Of a stretch of DNA of 64,000 nt, positions 9,355 to 17,779 are shown piece after piece. Origin of the DNA: Mesorhizobium sp. M9A.F.Ca.ET.002.03.1.2 (GTDB taxonomy: Bacteria > Pseudomonadota > Alphaproteobacteria > Rhizobiales > Rhizobiaceae); the NCBI RefSeq assembly GCF_003952365.1, contig NZ_CP034443.1:1915001-1979000 (forward strand). The letters run 5' to 3'. Every line of letters begins with the position of its first letter. Positions within the stretch are counted from its first letter, which is position 1. The translations under genes and the position numbers were made by a program. The notes under the pieces are model-generated. The model was given only the letters and a program-made list of their open reading frames with translations, ran no database searches and was not told where the DNA came from.

Positions 9355-9861
9355 ATGGCCGTTGCGGACGATATCGCTCTGATCAAGAAACAGGAAGCCA
9401 CGCTTGTCTTCCCGGCCTTCGACGAAGCTGTCGCCTTCAAGATCGGTTCGGCGATCCGCGACCGGGCTTTGGCCGAGAACCTGCCAATTATCGTCGACAT
9501 CCGTACTTTCGACCGGCCGCTGTTCTACGCGGCGATGCCAGGCTCGAACGCCTCGAATCCTGATTGGGCGCGGCGCAAGATCAATGTGGTGCGGCGGTTC
9601 CTGAAAAGCACCTATCGCATGGTGCTGGAGCAGCAGCGACCTGACCGCACCTTCAAGATCGGCGAGGGACTGGACATAGCCGACTATGTGTTGGCGGGCG
9701 GCGGTTTTCCCGTAACGATCAGGGGCGCCGGTGTGATCGGCGTGATCGCGGTTTCAGGCCTGCCGGAGCGCGAGGATCACGGAGTCGTCGTCGATGCGCT
9801 CTGTGAGCACTTGGGCATTGCTAGACATGAGTTGGCATTGCCGCTGGAAGAAAACCCGTGA
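9355..9861 (+). CDS. Heme-binding/degrading HbpS-like protein (UPF0303, DUF336)
   Basis: This 168-aa cytoplasmic protein is of the GlcG/HbpS fold, UPF0303 group. Seen: the N-terminal segment with EATLVFPAFDEAVAFKIGSAI, the central NPDWARRKINVVRRF, and the C-terminal glycine-rich GGGFPVTIRGAGVIGVIAVSG that is typical of the family. The start ATG 9355 has AGGGG just upstream. It follows guaD by 76 bp on the same strand and may be co-transcribed. Some relatives bind or degrade heme, but the role here is not known; a link to the PuuD heme is speculative. Confidence 0.85.
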   Translation: MAVADDIALIKKQEATLVFPAFDEAVAFKIGSAIRDRALAENLPIIVDIRTFDRPLFYAAMPGSNASNPDWARRKINVVRRFLKSTYRMVLEQQRPDRTFKIGEGLDIADYVLAGGGFPVTIRGAGVIGVIAVSGLPEREDHGVVVDALCEHLGIARHELALPLEENP

Positions 9862-9870
9862 CGTTGACGC

Positions 9871-9994
9871 CGCCCCTCATCCGCCTGCCGGCACCTTCTC
9901 CCCGTATAGTGACGGGGAGAAGGGAGAAGCTCCGACGCTGGCGCCCCCCTCTCCCCGTCTCTATACGGGGAGAGGGTAAGGGTGAGGGGTGGCG
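9871..9994. repeat. Palindromic repeat element, copy 2, intergenic
   Basis: This is nearly identical to the element inside xdhC at 2535-2658: the same CCCCTCATCCGCCTGCCGG left end, two CTCCCCGT hairpins and a GGGTGAGGGG right end. It sits just after the HbpS-like gene and before the glycerate kinase, where the hairpins could also act as a terminator or RNA-stability element. Confidence 0.9.
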
Positions 9995-10036
9995 CCAGCC
10001 TTATGAAAGCTCGCGGAACGCAACTGGCGGCCAAAC

Positions 10037-11302
10037 ATGACGGTGCTCGATCCCAAGACCTTCCTCGCCGCCATCTTCAATGCCGCCGTCGCTGCCGCCG
10101 ATCCCCAGAAAACTATCAGGGGCCATTTGCCGGCAAAACCAAAGGGCCGTACTGTCGTCATCGGCGCCGGCAAGGGCTCGGCGCAGATGGCGGTGGCTTT
10201 CGAGAAGGCGTGGAACGGGCCGATCGAAGGGCTTGTCGTCACCCGCTACGGCTATGGCGCGAAGTGTGAGCGCATCGAGATCATCGAAGCCGCGCATCCG
10301 GTTCCGGATGCCGCCGGCCTCGAAGCTTCGCGCCGGCTGCTCGAAAAGGTGCAGGGGCTGACCGCGGACGATCTGGTCGTGGCGCTGATCTCCGGCGGTG
10401 GCTCGGCGCTGCTGCCGTCGCCTGCCGAAGGACTGACGCTGGCCGACGAGATCGCCGTCAACGAGGCGCTGCTCGCCTCCGGCGCGCCGATAGCCGCCAT
10501 GAACACCATCCGCAAGCATCTTTCCACGATCAAGGGCGGCAGGCTGGCGGCCGCTGCCTACCCGGCCAGGGTAGTATCGCTGGTCGTCTCCGACATACCG
10601 GGCGACAACCCGGCGCTGGTCGCCTCCGGTCCGACCGTTCCCGATCCAGGCAACCGCGAAGAAGCACTGGCGTCGATCGCCGCCTATGGCATGAAACTGC
10701 CTGCCCAAGTGATGGCGCATATCAGCTCGCCGCAAGCCGATGCGCCGCGCGACGACGATCCGCGTTTTTCGCGCAACGAGGTGCATCTGATCGCCTCGGC
10801 CGGCGTGTCGCTGGAGGCGGCTGCAGCGGAAGCCAGGCGCCATGGCGTCGAGGCGGTCATCCTCTCCGATTCCATCGAGGGCGAAGCGCGCGAGGTCGGT
10901 GGCGTCCACGCCGCGATCGCCCGTGAAGTCGCGACGCGCAACCGGCCTTTCCCGAAGCCGGTGCTCATCCTTTCGGGCGGCGAGACGACCGTGACCTTGC
11001 GGGCAAAAGGCAAGGGCGGCCGCAACAGCGAGTTCCTGCTTGCCTTCGCCATCGGCATCAGCGGCGCGCAAGGCATCCATGCGCTGGCTGCCGACACGGA
11101 CGGCATCGACGGTTCGCAAGACAATGCCGGCGCCTTTGCCGATGGTTCAACGGTTTCGCGAATGCGTGCGGCGGGCGCCGATGCCAAGGCCATGCTCGCC
11201 GGCAACAATGCCTGGACCGCCTTCAATGCCGTTGGCGATCTTTTCGTCCCCGGCCCGACTGGGACGAATGTCAACGATCTCCGGGCGATCCTGATCAGGT
11301 AG
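10037..11302 (+). CDS. Glycerate 2-kinase (GckA/TtuD family, DUF4147-MOFRL)
   Basis: It phosphorylates D-glycerate to 2-phosphoglycerate; the family is often mislabelled hydroxypyruvate reductase. At 421 aa it has an N-terminal DUF4147 domain with [12 protein letters not shown] and [16 protein letters not shown], the [16 protein letters not shown] segment, and a C-terminal MOFRL domain with [21 protein letters not shown] and AADTDGIDG. The start is ATG 10037. The gene stands between the repeat element and the convergent udgX. Glycerate from the glyoxylate branch of purine breakdown would be a fitting substrate, though this is inference. Confidence 0.93.
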   Translation: MTVLDPKTFLAAIFNAAVAAADPQKTIRGHLPAKPKGRTVVIGAGKGSAQMAVAFEKAWNGPIEGLVVTRYGYGAKCERIEIIEAAHPVPDAAGLEASRRLLEKVQGLTADDLVVALISGGGSALLPSPAEGLTLADEIAVNEALLASGAPIAAMNTIRKHLSTIKGGRLAAAAYPARVVSLVVSDIPGDNPALVASGPTVPDPGNREEALASIAAYGMKLPAQVMAHISSPQADAPRDDDPRFSRNEVHLIASAGVSLEAAAAEARRHGVEAVILSDSIEGEAREVGGVHAAIAREVATRNRPFPKPVLILSGGETTVTLRAKGKGGRNSEFLLAFAIGISGAQGIHALAADTDGIDGSQDNAGAFADGSTVSRMRAAGADAKAMLAGNNAWTAFNAVGDLFVPGPTGTNVNDLRAILIR

Positions 11303-11317
11303 GCTTGCCCGCAAGTC

Positions 11318-12058
11318 TCAAGCGGCCATCAGCGTCTTCACCGCCTTCATGTCCCGCAGGAACCGCTCGCGTTCAGCCTGTTTGTCTTTCGCGTCGCGTA
11401 TGCGCAGGATGAAGGACGGGTGGATGGTGACGAACACGCGCAAACCGTCTTCGCGCTCGATGACCTCGCCGCGCATTCTCATGATCGGCACGGCCTTGCC
11501 GAGCAGCGACTGTGCCGCCGTCGCTCCAAGCGCCACCGCCAGATTGGGCTTGATCAGATCGAGCTCCTTGTCGAGCCACCAGCGGCAGGCCTGCACCTCG
11601 CCGGCATTCGGCTTGGAGTGGATACGACGCTTGCCACGCGGCTCGAACTTGAAGTGCTTGACCGCGTTGGTGACATAGACTTTCTGGCGATCGACGCCGG
11701 CGTCGTCAAGGATCGCGTCTAAGACCTTGCCCGCCGGCCCGACGAAGGGTTTGCCGGCCAGATCCTCCTGGTCGCCAGGCTGTTCACCGACGAAGATCAC
11801 CTTGGCCTTGTCAGGCCCTTCGCCGAACACGGTCTGTGTTGCATTGCGCCAAAGCGGGCAGCGGCGGCAGGCTTTCGCCACTTCACTGAGTTCGGGAATA
11901 GATCTTGCGTTGTCGCCTTCCGTCGTCTCAGGAAAGTCAGGCTTCGGCCAGCGTCTTGCCTGCACCTTGGCATGGTGTGGCGCGGGATTTATCTGCATCC
12001 TGGCGATCATGGCTGATGCGGCCTTGTCCGCTGCTGCGATCAGACACGCAATGAGCAA
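11318..12058 (-). CDS. udgX: UdgX, uracil-DNA glycosylase that cross-links to uracil in DNA
   Basis: This is a uracil-DNA glycosylase superfamily member of the UdgX class. UdgX removes uracil and stays covalently bound to the DNA through a histidine. Diagnostic features seen: motif GEQPGDQED at residues 91-99 (UdgX has GEQPG where family 4 has GEAPG) and the loop KRRIH at residues 143-147, whose His147 corresponds to the cross-linking histidine of the mycobacterial enzyme. Iron-sulfur cysteines C64, C67 and C158 are visible. The HPSFILR motif is near the C terminus. It stands alone and converges on the glycerate kinase. The first residues may be over-extended: MQINPAPHH at residue 21 is an alternative start. 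Confidence 0.92.
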   Translation of the reverse strand: MLIACLIAAADKAASAMIARMQINPAPHHAKVQARRWPKPDFPETTEGDNARSIPELSEVAKACRRCPLWRNATQTVFGEGPDKAKVIFVGEQPGDQEDLAGKPFVGPAGKVLDAILDDAGVDRQKVYVTNAVKHFKFEPRGKRRIHSKPNAGEVQACRWWLDKELDLIKPNLAVALGATAAQSLLGKAVPIMRMRGEVIEREDGLRVFVTIHPSFILRIRDAKDKQAERERFLRDMKAVKTLMAA

Positions 12059-12131
12059 AGCCCGCGGAAGGTTCCGTTGAAATTACACCGCCTGCGCCTT
12101 CACCGGCGGATGGCCGACAACGCGCGATGCC

Positions 12132-13553
12132 CTACACCTCGTGCAGATAGAGATGATAATCCAACTCGCCGACCGTGCGCGCCACCCGCAGATATTCGGA
12201 TTGCTTGATCGCCACGAACGTCCGGTGCAGGTCTTCGCCCAATGCTTCCTTGAGGAACGTCGACGCTCTTGCCGCCTCGATCGCGGCGCGCCAGTCCACC
12301 GGCATCGTCGTGCGCGTGGTTGCCGATTCGTAGCCGTTGCCGGTGGTCTCGGGCCCAGGATCGAGGCCTTCATCGAGCCCCCTGGTGATGCCCGCCAGCA
12401 CCGTTGCCGCGACCAGGTACGGATTGGCGTCGACGCCCGCCGGCCGGTGCTCGATGCGCCGGTTCTTGGCATCGCCCGCCGGCACGCGCAGCGCCACCGA
12501 GCGGTTGTTGACGCCCCAGGTCGGCGCCACCGGGGCGTAGGATTGCGAGACGAAGCGCCGCCATGAATTGGCATGCGGCGCAAACACCAGCATCGATTCG
12601 GCCATGGTCTGGATGAGACCGCCGAGCCCGCGCAGCAGCGGCAAGGACCAGGTCTCGCCGTTGGCCTCGGTGAAGACGTTCTTGCCGGCATCGTCCAGCA
12701 ATGAGACATGGAAGTGCATGCCGGAGCCGGCATATTTCTCGATCGGTTTGGCCATGAAGCAAGCGGTGACGCCATGGCGGCGCGCCTGCGCCCGCACCAG
12801 CCGCTTCAGCATGACGAGATCGTCGGCCGCTCGCATCACATCCTTGCGGTAGTTCAGCGTCAGTTCGTACTGGCCGGGCGCATATTCGGAAATGACCGTC
12901 TCGGCCGGGATGCCTTGCAGCTTGGCCGCGGCGTAAATGTCGGAAAACAGCGGTTCCATGCCATGCAGATGGTCGACGGAATAGACCTCGGTCTTGGCCG
13001 AGCGGCGACCGTCGAGCACGGCATTGGCGGGCTGCACCTTGCCGTCGGCGTCGCGCTCGTTGGCGAGCAGGAAGAATTCGAGCTCGAAGGCGCCGGCCGG
13101 ATGCAGGCCCTTGGCCGCAAGTATTTCGACCTGGCGGGCCAGCGCCAACCGCGGATCGGAGGACATCGCCTGGCCGTCGAGATGGTACATCGCCATCAGT
13201 ACCTGGCCGCGCGGCGGCTGCGTGCCGAACAGCGGCACCAGCGTACCGGGTATCGGCCATGCCCGCAGGTCGCCGTCGCCGGTCGTCCAGATCAGCCCGG
13301 TCTCGTGCACGTCCTCGCCGGTGATGTCGAGGCCAAGGATCGAGATCGGCATGTGCCGACCGCCCTGGAAGATGCTCATCAATTCGTGCCGGCGCACGAT
13401 CTTGCCGCGCCCAACGCCGTTGGCGTCGGTCAGCACGATATCGAAGGCCTCGATTTCGGGATAGGCATCGAGAAAGGCTTGCGCCTCGGCGGGCGTCGAG
13501 CCGGAAGGGGAGGTGATGATGGCGTTCAAAGTGTGCTTGGGCGCTTCTCTCAT
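12132..13553 (-). CDS. Glutamine synthetase-like ligase (PuuA/GlnA4 type)
   Basis: This type III-like glutamine synthetase family member of 473 aa probably gamma-glutamylates an amine rather than ammonia. Seen: the beta-grasp domain followed by the catalytic domain with AGAFELEFFL, the GSGMHFHVSL loop, NNRSVALRVP and RIEHRPAGVDANPYLVAA. I chose ATG 13553 (MREAPKHTL) because it avoids overlap with the aminotransferase ending at 13567; an ATG at 13595 is possible. It follows the aminotransferase by 13 bp, so the two form an operon. The likely substrate is an amino compound also handled by that aminotransferase. Exact amine unknown. Confidence 0.9.
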   Translation of the reverse strand: MREAPKHTLNAIITSPSGSTPAEAQAFLDAYPEIEAFDIVLTDANGVGRGKIVRRHELMSIFQGGRHMPISILGLDITGEDVHETGLIWTTGDGDLRAWPIPGTLVPLFGTQPPRGQVLMAMYHLDGQAMSSDPRLALARQVEILAAKGLHPAGAFELEFFLLANERDADGKVQPANAVLDGRRSAKTEVYSVDHLHGMEPLFSDIYAAAKLQGIPAETVISEYAPGQYELTLNYRKDVMRAADDLVMLKRLVRAQARRHGVTACFMAKPIEKYAGSGMHFHVSLLDDAGKNVFTEANGETWSLPLLRGLGGLIQTMAESMLVFAPHANSWRRFVSQSYAPVAPTWGVNNRSVALRVPAGDAKNRRIEHRPAGVDANPYLVAATVLAGITRGLDEGLDPGPETTGNGYESATTRTTMPVDWRAAIEAARASTFLKEALGEDLHRTFVAIKQSEYLRVARTVGELDYHLYLHEV

Positions 13554-13566
13554 GCGCAAGCTTGTC

Positions 13567-14949
13567 TCATGCCGCGAGCCTCGCCGCAACTGCACCGAAG
13601 GCGGTGATCAGGCGGTTGACCTGGGCCGCACTGGTCGCCGGCGAGATCAGCATCATGTTGTGGAACGGCGCGATCAGCACGCCGCGATTGACCAGCGCGA
13701 CATGGATCGCCGCTTCGAGCTCCGGCGCGTGCGCTGCCTCCGCCTCGCCGCCGTTGCTCAGCGGGCCGGGTGCGCAGATGAACTCGACGCGGGCGCCGAC
13801 ACGGGCAACATGCCAGGGCAGGCGGTAGCGGTCGATGACTGCGGTCAGCCCGGCGTCGAGCCGTCGCGCGAGATGGTCCATATGGGCATAGTTCTCATCG
13901 GTCATCACCTCCTCGAGTGTCGCGCGCATCGCCGCGAACTGCAGCGGATTGGCCGACAGCGTCGTGCCCATGCCGGAATAGCCGGGCTCTTTGCAGCTGT
14001 TGTAGGTTGCATAGCGCATGGCGGTGTCTTCGCTCATGCCCCAGACGCTGGCCGGCACACCGCCGGCAATCGGCTTGCCGAGCACGAACAGGTCCGGCTC
14101 CAGCCTGTATTTCTTCGTATAGCCGCCGGGGTCGGTCGAGATCGTATGCGTCTCGTCGATCAGAAGCAGGGTGCCGGCCGCGCGGGTAAGGCCGCGCAGC
14201 GCGTCGTGGAAGCCAGGGTCAGGCAGCACCATGCAGGAATTTGTCAGCACCGGCTCGGTGATGACACAGGCGATATCCTTATCCCGGAGCACGGCCTCAA
14301 GTGCCGGCACATCGTTGAACTCGATGACATCGGTTGCCCGGGTCAGGTCGCGGAATTCGCCGGCCAGTCCCGGCCGGTTGGCCGGTCTGCCACTGACCAG
14401 CCGCACCATCGTCTCGTCGACCGAGCCGTGATAGCAGCCGTTGAAGACCAGGATCTTTTCCCGGCCGGTGACGGCGCGGGCGACGCGCAGCGCAAAGCGG
14501 TTGGCGTCGGTCGCCGTCGTTGCGATCTGCCAGAACGGCAGGCCGAAGCGCTGTTGCAGCAGCGGGCCGATGGCAAGTGCATCTTCGGAAGGCAGCATGT
14601 AGGTCAATCCGCGTCCGGCCTGCCGGCGGATGGCGCGGGCGACCGGCGGCGGCGAGTGGCCGAACATCGAGCCCGTATCGCCGAGGCAGAAATCGTCGAG
14701 CCGGTTGCCGTCTATATCGATGATGGTGGCGCCCTTTGCGCTGTCGACCAGGATCGGGAACGGCGTCGGCCAGTCGTTCATCCAGTGCATCGGCACGCCG
14801 CCGAAGAAGCCGGGCAGGCCATTGCCGACCTTTGCGGCCGATTTCGGCCGCCCCTTGCGGAAGATTGCAGCTTCGGTCTCGCGCAAATCGCCGATGCGGG
14901 CAGTGCTAATGCCGCCAATGGAGATATTTGAATGGTCGATTGTATGCAT
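13567..14949 (-). CDS. Class III PLP-dependent aminotransferase
   Basis: This 460-aa fold-type I aminotransferase is related to the glutamate-1-semialdehyde aminomutase/omega-transaminase group. Seen: DIDGNRLDDFCLGDTGSMFGH, FNGCYHGSVDETM (cofactor loop), LLIDETHT and the lysine motif DLFVLGKPIAGGVP that would form the Schiff base. It is the first gene of a two-gene minus-strand operon with the glutamine-synthetase-like ligase. That pairing resembles polyamine or amino-alcohol catabolism, where one enzyme transaminates and the other glutamylates. The substrate cannot be read from sequence. Confidence 0.9.
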   Translation of the reverse strand: MHTIDHSNISIGGISTARIGDLRETEAAIFRKGRPKSAAKVGNGLPGFFGGVPMHWMNDWPTPFPILVDSAKGATIIDIDGNRLDDFCLGDTGSMFGHSPPPVARAIRRQAGRGLTYMLPSEDALAIGPLLQQRFGLPFWQIATTATDANRFALRVARAVTGREKILVFNGCYHGSVDETMVRLVSGRPANRPGLAGEFRDLTRATDVIEFNDVPALEAVLRDKDIACVITEPVLTNSCMVLPDPGFHDALRGLTRAAGTLLLIDETHTISTDPGGYTKKYRLEPDLFVLGKPIAGGVPASVWGMSEDTAMRYATYNSCKEPGYSGMGTTLSANPLQFAAMRATLEEVMTDENYAHMDHLARRLDAGLTAVIDRYRLPWHVARVGARVEFICAPGPLSNGGEAEAAHAPELEAAIHVALVNRGVLIAPFHNMMLISPATSAAQVNRLITAFGAVAARLAA

Positions 14950-15116
14950 GAAGGCCCCTCTCGGCGGCTACTCTAGCCAATCGGCATCCGGAACCGCAAT
15001 TGGCCGCGCGGCTGCCCTGCATTGGCTCAGCGGCCACGGTGAAGAGGCCTGGCGCTTGACCTGAAGGGATCATCCGGCATCAATGCGGATAGGGTTTATG
15101 GCTTGGGGGAAGAAAG

Positions 15117-15578
15117 ATGCGGACAATCTTCTGTGTAACAACGCTGCTGTTGTCGGCCGGCTCGGCCTTCGCGACCGGCGGCATCTGGTGCTCGGCCGAG
15201 GATGCGGCGGTGAAATTCCAGGTCGAAGCCGGCGTCACCAGAGGCATGGGCGGTCCAACATTCAATTTCCGCGGCGATCTCGAAGTTCTCGGCAGGCCCA
15301 TTGGCGACGATCTGCGCAAGACAGTGTTCGAGGACTCCAACCTCACGCAATACTGGCTCGACGACAAGGAACTGCGGCTGCTCGTCTATCGCGAGCACGA
15401 GGTCGCAAACACCTACAGCTCGGTCGAGCTGACGATCCTGACCGAGGCCGGCGAGGAAAGCGAGGAAGGCGCCTATGACGGGCGCTATTCGCTTGCCATT
15501 TATGAGGGCGCGGCTGACACGGGTGACGATGGCACGCCGGCCGCGTTGACCGGCAAAGTCTCCTGCGGCGCCGAGTAG
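15117..15578 (+). CDS. Small secreted protein of unknown function
   Basis: I do not recognise this family. The 153-aa product has an N-terminal signal peptide (MRTIFCVTTLLLSAGSAFA, probable cleavage after AFA), so it is probably periplasmic. The mature part is acidic, with two cysteines near each end (GGIWCSAED and KVSCGAE) that could form a disulfide. A ribosome-binding site GGGGGAAG precedes ATG 15117. It converges on the MarR gene and sits alone downstream of the divergent aminotransferase. Confidence 0.75.
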   Translation: MRTIFCVTTLLLSAGSAFATGGIWCSAEDAAVKFQVEAGVTRGMGGPTFNFRGDLEVLGRPIGDDLRKTVFEDSNLTQYWLDDKELRLLVYREHEVANTYSSVELTILTEAGEESEEGAYDGRYSLAIYEGAADTGDDGTPAALTGKVSCGAE

Positions 15579-15596
15579 GCCTTTCGATCCGGCAGA

Positions 15597-16028
15597 TCAG
15601 TCCGCCTGCATCGAGGCGATGGCGCGCCGCATCAGGTCGAGAAACATCCGCCGCTCGCCCTCGCTGAAGCCAGTCAGGGCGGCCTCATTCTGAGAACGCG
15701 CCGCCTGCGTTGCCGGTTCGCGCAGGGCGACGGCTTTCGCGGTGAGATGGATCGACTGGGAGCGCCCGTCGCCGGGATGCGAGCGCCTTTCGATCAGCCC
15801 GTCCCGTTCCATGCGGATCAGCGTGTTGGCCATGGTCGCCTGTTCCACGTCGAGCCGCTGCACGAGGTCGCGCTGCGTCAGGCCATCTTCCTCCCACAAA
15901 GCAAGCAGCGTCATGAACTGCGCCGGCGCCAGTCCGAGTGGCCGGATGCGCTGTTGCAGCCCGTTGGCGAACAGCCGCGCCATATGGTTCGCCAGGAAAC
16001 CGGCGGATCGTTCCTTTTGAAATTTCAT
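15597..16028 (-). CDS. MarR-family transcriptional regulator
   Basis: This 143-aa winged-helix MarR protein starts at MKFQKERSAGFLANH. Seen: the DNA-recognition region LTQRDLVQRLDVEQATMANTLIRMERDGLIERRSHPGDGRSQSIHLT, which includes the wing. An upstream in-frame ATG at 16064 would place the operator inside the gene, so 16028 is preferred. It is transcribed divergently from a small membrane protein, and two matching palindromes lie in the gap. It probably represses itself and that neighbour. The effector is unknown. Confidence 0.9.
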   Translation of the reverse strand: MKFQKERSAGFLANHMARLFANGLQQRIRPLGLAPAQFMTLLALWEEDGLTQRDLVQRLDVEQATMANTLIRMERDGLIERRSHPGDGRSQSIHLTAKAVALREPATQAARSQNEAALTGFSEGERRMFLDLMRRAIASMQAD

Positions 16029-16048
16029 GGCCCCAAAATAGCAGTTGA

Positions 16049-16082
16049 ATAGCATGCTATGCAATGATATATAGCTTGCTAT
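16049..16082. promoter_or_regulatory. Paired MarR operator
   Basis: ATAGCATGCTAT at 16049-16060 is a perfect 12-bp palindrome. ATAGCTTGCTAT at 16071-16082 repeats it with one central change. Their centres are 22 bp apart, about two helical turns, so two MarR dimers could bind the same face between the divergent genes. Confidence 0.75.
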
Positions 16083-16092
16083 GGAGATGAAG

Positions 16093-16548
16093 ATGAAAAC
16101 AAGGATTCACGCAGCCGCCGGCGTCATCGCGCTCATCACGGTAGCAGCCTTCTGGCTGTCGACGGTAACGGCGGAGCTGTTCGGCGACGCGGCAACAATC
16201 GCAACGGTCAAGACTTCCGTTCTCATCGGCATGGCCGTGCTGATCCCGGCAATGATCGGTGCCGGAGCGTCCGGCTTCTCGCTCGGCAAGGGCTGGAAGA
16301 GCCCGGTCGTCGCGCGCAAGAAGCGGCGTATGCGCATCATCGCGGCGAACGGGCTGCTGGTGCTCGTTCCCTCGGCATTCCTGCTTAGCAGCTTTGCCGA
16401 TTCGGGACGCTTCGACACCATGTTCATGATCGTCCAGGCGATCGAACTGGCGGCCGGCGCCGTGAACATCGCGCTCCTGTTGCTCAACATGCGCGACGGG
16501 CTGTCGCTGCGGCGAAAGGCCATTCCGCTCGCCGCGCGGGCGAGGTGA
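16093..16548 (+). CDS. Small four-helix membrane protein of unknown function
   Basis: This is a 151-aa inner-membrane protein with four hydrophobic segments and a basic loop (ARKKRRMR) between helices 2 and 3. Three in-frame ATGs lie at 16081, 16087 and 16093. The last has GGAG (16083-16086) at ideal spacing and also leaves the second operator palindrome upstream of the start, so I chose 16093. It is divergent from the MarR gene and almost certainly under its control. Membrane proteins paired with MarR are often linked to toxic compounds, but no transporter motif is visible. Confidence 0.82.
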   Translation: MKTRIHAAAGVIALITVAAFWLSTVTAELFGDAATIATVKTSVLIGMAVLIPAMIGAGASGFSLGKGWKSPVVARKKRRMRIIAANGLLVLVPSAFLLSSFADSGRFDTMFMIVQAIELAAGAVNIALLLLNMRDGLSLRRKAIPLAARAR

Positions 16549-16550
16549 GC

Positions 16551-17525
16551 TCAGGCGGAGATGTCGACGACGCCGCAGTCGCCCGTGGCGCTGCCGAAGG
16601 CGACGCGGCGCTCTTGCCTGTCCCACATCATCGAGGTGATGGCGCCCTTGCCCGGCCGCCGCAACAGCACCTCCTTGGCGTCGGCGAAGCGCACCGCCAT
16701 CACCATGCCGTCATCATAGCCGACGGCCGCGACATCCTGGCTCGGATGGCAGGCGACCGAGGTCACCATGGCGTTGCCGCGCGTGCCGAGCTCCAGCGGT
16801 GCCTTCCCCATAGGCCCATCCTTGCCCGAAAACGGCCAGACGATCGCAGCCGGCGCGCCGGAACTCGCCAACCATTTGCCTTTGACGCTCCACGACAGGC
16901 TTTTGACTTTGCCGGGATAGCCGGTCATGCGCATGTGCTTGCCGTCGGCGAGCTTCCAGCCGTGCAGCGCGTTCTCCTGCATGGTGGTGACGACAAAGGC
17001 GCCGTCCGGCGAGAAGGTGATGCCGGTATGGGCGCCGGCCCATTCAAGCTCGACCGGCTTGCCGTCGGCGGCCGGGAAATGCAGCGTCGCGCCATTGTAG
17101 CGGGCGACGCCGAAGCGCATGCCCTTGGGCGAGAACGCCAGCCCCTCGACCGAACGCGGATGCGAGAATTCCCTGGTCTTGCCGTCGGCGAAACGGACGA
17201 AGGCAGTCTTGCCCGAGGCATAGGCGATGGCGCCTTGTGGTCCGGCAGCGACGCTGGTGATCCATTTTTTCCCGGCGCTTGCCAGTTCCGCCGCACTGCC
17301 GCCGGCGGTAACGGAGAAAATCTTGCCATCCTCGCCGCCGGTGACCAGCCGGTCGTTTGCCGCATCGTGGAAGGCGGCGAGCAGCCCGTCATTGGCCTGA
17401 ACCGTCTTGTGGCCATGATCGAGCCGGTGGACGGCGCCGTCGGCCAGCGCGAAATGCGGCACGTCGTCGAGAAAGACGGCGGCGATGCAATGTCCCTGGA
17501 GATCAAGCGGAGCGACTGTCGGCAT
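16551..17525 (-). CDS. WD40-repeat protein
   Basis: This 324-aa protein is made of WD40-like beta-propeller repeats: recurring segments such as AFHDAANDRLVTGGEDGKIFSV, GLAFSPKGMRFGVARYNGATLHF and GITFSPDGAFVVTTMQENALHGW. No signal peptide is evident, so it is probably cytoplasmic and a scaffold. It lies downstream of the COG0523 GTPase on the same strand, separated by a 254-bp gap that holds a repeat element. The partner is unknown; a role with the metallochaperone is inference from position. Confidence 0.85.
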   Translation of the reverse strand: MPTVAPLDLQGHCIAAVFLDDVPHFALADGAVHRLDHGHKTVQANDGLLAAFHDAANDRLVTGGEDGKIFSVTAGGSAAELASAGKKWITSVAAGPQGAIAYASGKTAFVRFADGKTREFSHPRSVEGLAFSPKGMRFGVARYNGATLHFPAADGKPVELEWAGAHTGITFSPDGAFVVTTMQENALHGWKLADGKHMRMTGYPGKVKSLSWSVKGKWLASSGAPAAIVWPFSGKDGPMGKAPLELGTRGNAMVTSVACHPSQDVAAVGYDDGMVMAVRFADAKEVLLRRPGKGAITSMMWDRQERRVAFGSATGDCGVVDISA

Positions 17526-17599
17526 GAGAGACTATTCCATTCGAGACTGTTGTGAGCGCCTAGCCGCCGCAGAGGAATCGTTAGCGCGGCTAGGTACGA

Positions 17600-17760
17600 C
17601 GCGACCTCCTCCCCAGGGGGAGAAGGCGGATTGGCCCGCAGCGCCAAGGCGGTTGGGAGGTGTTGGACGGAGCGCCGCCGGTGCCAAGCCAACCCCCCAT
17701 TCCGACCGAGCTTCGCGCGGCAGCCTTCTCCCACGAGGAGAGAAGGAAGGGGCAGCGCTA
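17600..17760. repeat. Bipartite palindromic repeat between the WD40 and COG0523 genes
   Basis: The gap holds two separate hairpins, CTCCCCAGGGGGAG on the left and TTCTCCCACGAGGAGAGAA on the right, about 95 bp apart. The flanking GGAGAAGGC and GCCTTCTCC are inverted copies. It resembles the xdhC element in plan but differs in sequence. It occupies most of the 254-bp gap. Confidence 0.6.
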
Positions 17761-17779
17761 ACCTTATAGGGTTTGGAAA

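Noticed and set aside
14976..15004. GCCAAT and ATTGGC inverted repeat upstream of the class III aminotransferase
   Set aside because: The arms are only six bases and the gap contains other chance matches, so an operator call would be weak.
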